64,000 bases of DNA from Mercurialis annua (lineage: Eukaryota; Streptophyta; Magnoliopsida; Malpighiales; Euphorbiaceae), in NCBI RefSeq assembly GCF_937616625.2, contig NC_065572.1:75886653-75950652 (forward strand), given 5' to 3'. Each line of letters starts with the position of its first letter. The first letter of the stretch is position 1. The position numbers and the translations under genes were made by a program. Shown piece by piece: positions 60,501-64,000 of this stretch. Under the pieces are notes generated by a model, which was not told the DNA's origin, did not search any database, and saw only the letters and a list, made by a program, of their open reading frames with translations.

Positions 60501-62946
60501 CCGAATTGTTATCCTCCGAATCATTACTTTTCGGATTGGATGATGATGCTTCATCGTCATTGTTCCCCATTTCTTGATTACCAACTACTGACTTACTTTT
60601 CTTAGCTTCTACTGCGTATTGCCAAACGTTTTTCAAATCTTGCTGGTTCACTGGTTTTACCATATAAAACACTGCTCCGCTTTCTAAACTTTGTAGAATT
60701 ACACTTTGATGATCATCAGATGACATAACTGCATGCATGATAACCAAGTTACAGAAGTTTTATTTCATTAATTAATTCATTACGGATGGCCAACTTACGA
60801 ATAACAGGAATGTTGAATTCTTTATCGATTTGTCTTTGCAGTTGTGAGCCATTCATTCCAGGCATGTGAAGTTCAGTGATAACCAAGTCGAATTCATCAT
60901 CATGTTTTGCGCGAAGAGTTGATAAAGCTTCGAAAGAATTTCTAACTGTAACAACTGAAAGTTCCACTACATCATCTGCGAGTTTCCAACAAACAAACAA
61001 AAAAACTTTATTAGGTCATTCTATTTACGTAATTGCTTTACCATAATTCAAAGAGGGTTAATCGCCTACATTTTTTAATATTTCAAGGTTAAGAATATAT
61101 TTTTATGACAATCAAACAGAAGCATGAGATAAATAACAATGAGGGAAAGTGAAAAATAATTGTTTTTTCAAGTTTTCAGGTATATAGTTTTTATAATTTA
61201 TTCTAATTTTTTTTAATAATATACTAACATTTTTAATTATTTTTTAATCTCTCATTGACTATTTAACAGTAGTGTGAAAAAACAAACTAGATGCTGAATT
61301 AAAACAAAAAGGAAAAAAATGGTGTAGTCGTTAGAAATATATATAAGAGCCACTCAACCATATATATTTGAAAAAAATTAACCAATCGATGATTTGAAAA
61401 ACTTGATATCAATAAATCATGCAAGAGATCCAATAAAAAAAAGATCTAGAGAAACGAATTTAAAAATAATAAAGTTTTGCTTAGAATTGAGTAATTTATT
61501 GAAAGTAAAATGTCCTAATTGAGTTGGGAATTAATGATAAAGATTCTTGTTAAGCCCTACTACATGATTGAAAATTAAAATTTCAGTGGACAAATGAAAC
61601 ATAAACGAACTAGATATGCAGTACAATTACAAACAGTTCATGTTGTAAATTCTCACTTATAATAGTATATCATGGTATAAAGTGACTAAAGAGAATTAAT
61701 TCAAAAACTAATTGTATAAATGACATTTATTATTAAATCAAAACATATGCACGAGAATTATTTTTAATTCAATCGTCGTGAAATGTAGATCCGATGTCTA
61801 TACATATTCATGAATATTTAGAAACAAAAAAAGTAGAAAAAAACACAAAATCTCAAAATTCACATGATAAAAAAGATGGAGAAGACGGATTTTGATGTAT
61901 AATATTTTTAGATCAGGATTGCTCTCGTTGATCGAGCATGATCTATCATGTTTAATAAATATATATACACTCTTTGTTATAAAATAAATAGTTCACATAA
62001 AAAAATTATATTAAATTAATCTACATCATTAATTCTCTAATAAAGGATAAAATGATTGAACAAGAATTTTAATCGGTTTGAGAGCATTTTAATCCTTTCT
62101 CTTCAGTTATTAAATAGAAATTTTGGCTAATAAAATATATGGAAATCAAACACTATATCCATTTTGACTATATAATAAGATTTATTAAAATCAAATATTT
62201 GTGAGTCGATATCAAATTTTGGATCTCATCCCACACTATTATCTTCACTAATAAAAAAAGATATATACTCTTCGCAGAATTTTAGAATTGACATTAATCT
62301 AAAAAAATGACATTAATTTTAAAGAATTGGAATCAATGAAAAAATAATCAGTTAGGTACGAGAAAATGATACGTAAAGAAAAGGGTTTAATGCAAATTAA
62401 ATATGAATTTTAGCATATTTACAATTGCAACATAAATTTTTAAATTTGGCAAAATCAGTCACGGTATTTCATGTTTTGACAAATTAGAATACAGAGCTAT
62501 TTTCTATTTAGAAAAACGTTGATATGAACATCAGAATATATATAATTCTGGCAGCCACATCAGCGTTTCTTCAGAAGATAGCTATGTCAGTGTTATGATT
62601 TACCAATTTAGCGACATATTGGCGGATTTTGCCAATTTAGCGACGGAGTTTTCATCACTAAAGTTTTTATAGTTTTGGAGTAGATCTGATGAGTAGCAAA
62701 AATGATATAAAAATATGAGAATTTTATTAAGAGTATGAGCACAAAATTTGTAATAAATAAAAATACTTATAACGAAAATAAAAGAATAAGATCTAAATTG
62801 TTTATACCTTGGAGACTAAATGTTTTAAGCGTAGATGAGACAATAGCAAGAGAAGTAGTATCATCATCTACAACCAAAATTTGAACTTTTAAAAGAGAAG
62901 TATCTAATTCTAATTTGTTGTGAGATTGAAGTGTACCACAACTCAT
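57510..62946 (-). CDS. Type-B two-component response regulator (ARR-B-like) lacking the phospho-acceptor Asp
   Basis: Nine minus-strand exons: 62946-62808, 60975-60799, 60728-60330, 60256-60180, 59202-58225, 58144-57998, 57915-57826, 57733-57653, 57560-57510; 712 residues. The receiver domain (about 20-135) has the acidic site VVDDD (27-29), MSSDD (107-111) and the conserved Lys in MVKP (130), but residue 81 is Glu ([12 protein letters not shown]) where the family has Asp. A basic, Lys-rich stretch that may serve as an NLS precedes a GARP/Myb-like DNA-binding domain (215-267: [14 protein letters not shown], then [12 protein letters not shown]). The rest is Gly/Asn/Ser/Tyr rich with an acidic end ([11 protein letters not shown]), as in activation regions. 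Type-B regulators are nuclear transcription factors of cytokinin signalling, normally switched on by phosphorylation of that Asp; this one probably is not. The last three introns need GC donors. Intron 1 is 1.8 kb. Confidence 0.88.
60976..62807 (-). other. Intron 1 of the response regulator gene (1.8 kb)
   Basis: AT-rich. It contains at about 62612-62668 words such as TTAGCGACGGAGTTTTC and TTAGCGACATATT, matching the subterminal repeats of the CACTA at 41352 but without ends, so probably a remnant. Confidence 0.5.
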
Positions 62947-62979
62947 GTTTTAAAACCTGAAGACCTCAATGAACACACT

Positions 62980-62987
62980 TATTTATA
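62980..62987 (-). promoter_or_regulatory. TATA box close to the response regulator ATG
   Basis: The minus strand reads GACTATAAATAAGTG only 34 bp upstream of the ATG. If used, transcription would start almost at the start codon. Confidence 0.4.
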
Positions 62988-64000
62988 GTCTCTAATGCAC
63001 AGAACAAACCTCAAGAATGTCTTACATTTGTCGCACACATGTTATACCTCTAATATACACACTCAACTTTTTACCCCACTTCTTTATTTTGATAGGCTAA
63101 TATTATTATATTGCTTAATTTCATATTTTTGACAAGAAACATGTTTTTTTTTATACAATGGAATAAAAAGTAGATTGAATTTTAAAATAAGAAATTTAAA
63201 ATTCTAATGCGAACTTGTGATTCAATGAATTTTACCGAAACTAAAATGTGCTTACAAAGAGTTCTTTCTATGGAAGATTTTACAATCTTTCATTTAAAAA
63301 ATACTCCTTCTAGATTTTTATTTTCCTTGTTAGGAGTGATTTTATGCAATTTGAAGTTGGAAATAAAAAAGAAAAAGAAAATACATTATGTGGCAGACCC
63401 ATAAATTGTATAAGATGAGTAAAAATATAATTAAAGTGATACATTTTATTATCATTTTATAAACTTAAGCAAATTGCTTAAAAATTTAATCTTATAAGAT
63501 TAATAATTGTCCAACATATATATTATGTAAGTCCGCACATAAGTATAAGTATGACAAATATAAACATACATACTTAGTTGGAAATTTTTAGAGTAAATAT
63601 GAAGTGACTCTTAGTTTTGGTTTAATTTAACACAATGACTAATTATATTATTTGCTTCTATTTATTTTCTTTTAGAAACTGCAAGCGATACTTCCCTGTT
63701 AGAATATGATCAGTAATTTTCTAAAATACAATGCAAGCAATATTAAGTATAGTTAAATATTTAAGAATTTAACAAAGTTTATATTAAAAATATTCTTGTA
63801 ATTTGAGAAAAAGGATCAAAATATTTATCTAATTTTTAAGTTCAATTCTCAGAATTATACTACAAATATAGCATGCAAAGAGTAACTTGTCTGATCAACA
63901 AAATTGACACTGAAAATATTGATAACTAAAAAAAATTATTTAGAATTATTTAAAATAATTTAAAAATGCGTGATATGTCAGCTATCCAATATGTCGGGAA
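62988..64000. other. Upstream region, no gene seen
   Basis: AT-rich; the + strand frame at 63207-63404 has no recognisable domain. Confidence 0.4.

Overview
This window is nuclear DNA from a flowering plant, probably a eudicot. It is very AT-rich. Its genes have plant-type introns, it carries plant-specific families (a type-B two-component response regulator, an RS40/41-type SR splicing factor, a DETOXIFICATION MATE transporter), and the space between genes is packed with plant transposons (hAT, MULE, CACTA, Stowaway, Helitron-like, tRNA-derived SINEs, L1-type LINE, Ty3 LTR elements). I cannot name the species.

Layout: 1-312 is the last coding exon of an unidentified + strand gene. 0.3-12.9 kb is intergenic DNA with small elements, many delimited by target-site duplications (TSDs). 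12.9-19.9 kb is a recent LTR retrotransposon that carries only a gag gene, has no pol, and has a 3.5-kb solo LTR of another family inserted in one of its LTRs. 20-30 kb is AT-rich with a SINE, MITEs and a LINE scrap. 30.7-34.1 kb is a 5'-truncated LINE with a long intact reverse transcriptase/RNase H frame. 35.8-37.4 kb (minus) is an intronless MATE transporter gene. 39.8-44.7 kb holds two long non-autonomous MULEs side by side, the first interrupted by a complete non-autonomous CACTA element. 46.0-48.8 kb is a Helitron-like unit with a duplicated 5' end. 49.3-51.5 kb has two hAT elements. 52.6-55.9 kb (minus) is an RS40/41-like SR gene. 57.5-62.9 kb (minus) is a nine-exon type-B response regulator gene. 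The last 1 kb is its upstream region.

Three complete protein-coding host genes are supported (MATE, SR factor, response regulator) plus one partial gene. They are not an operon and need not work together. The most notable points are: the response regulator has Glu where the phospho-accepting Asp is expected; its last three introns are best explained by GC-AG splice sites; the LTR element is gag-only; and several non-autonomous elements share an architecture in which each carries its own degenerate internal minisatellite followed by a purine-rich end.

Exon boundaries, domains and element edges were read by eye. No alignment or database search was run.
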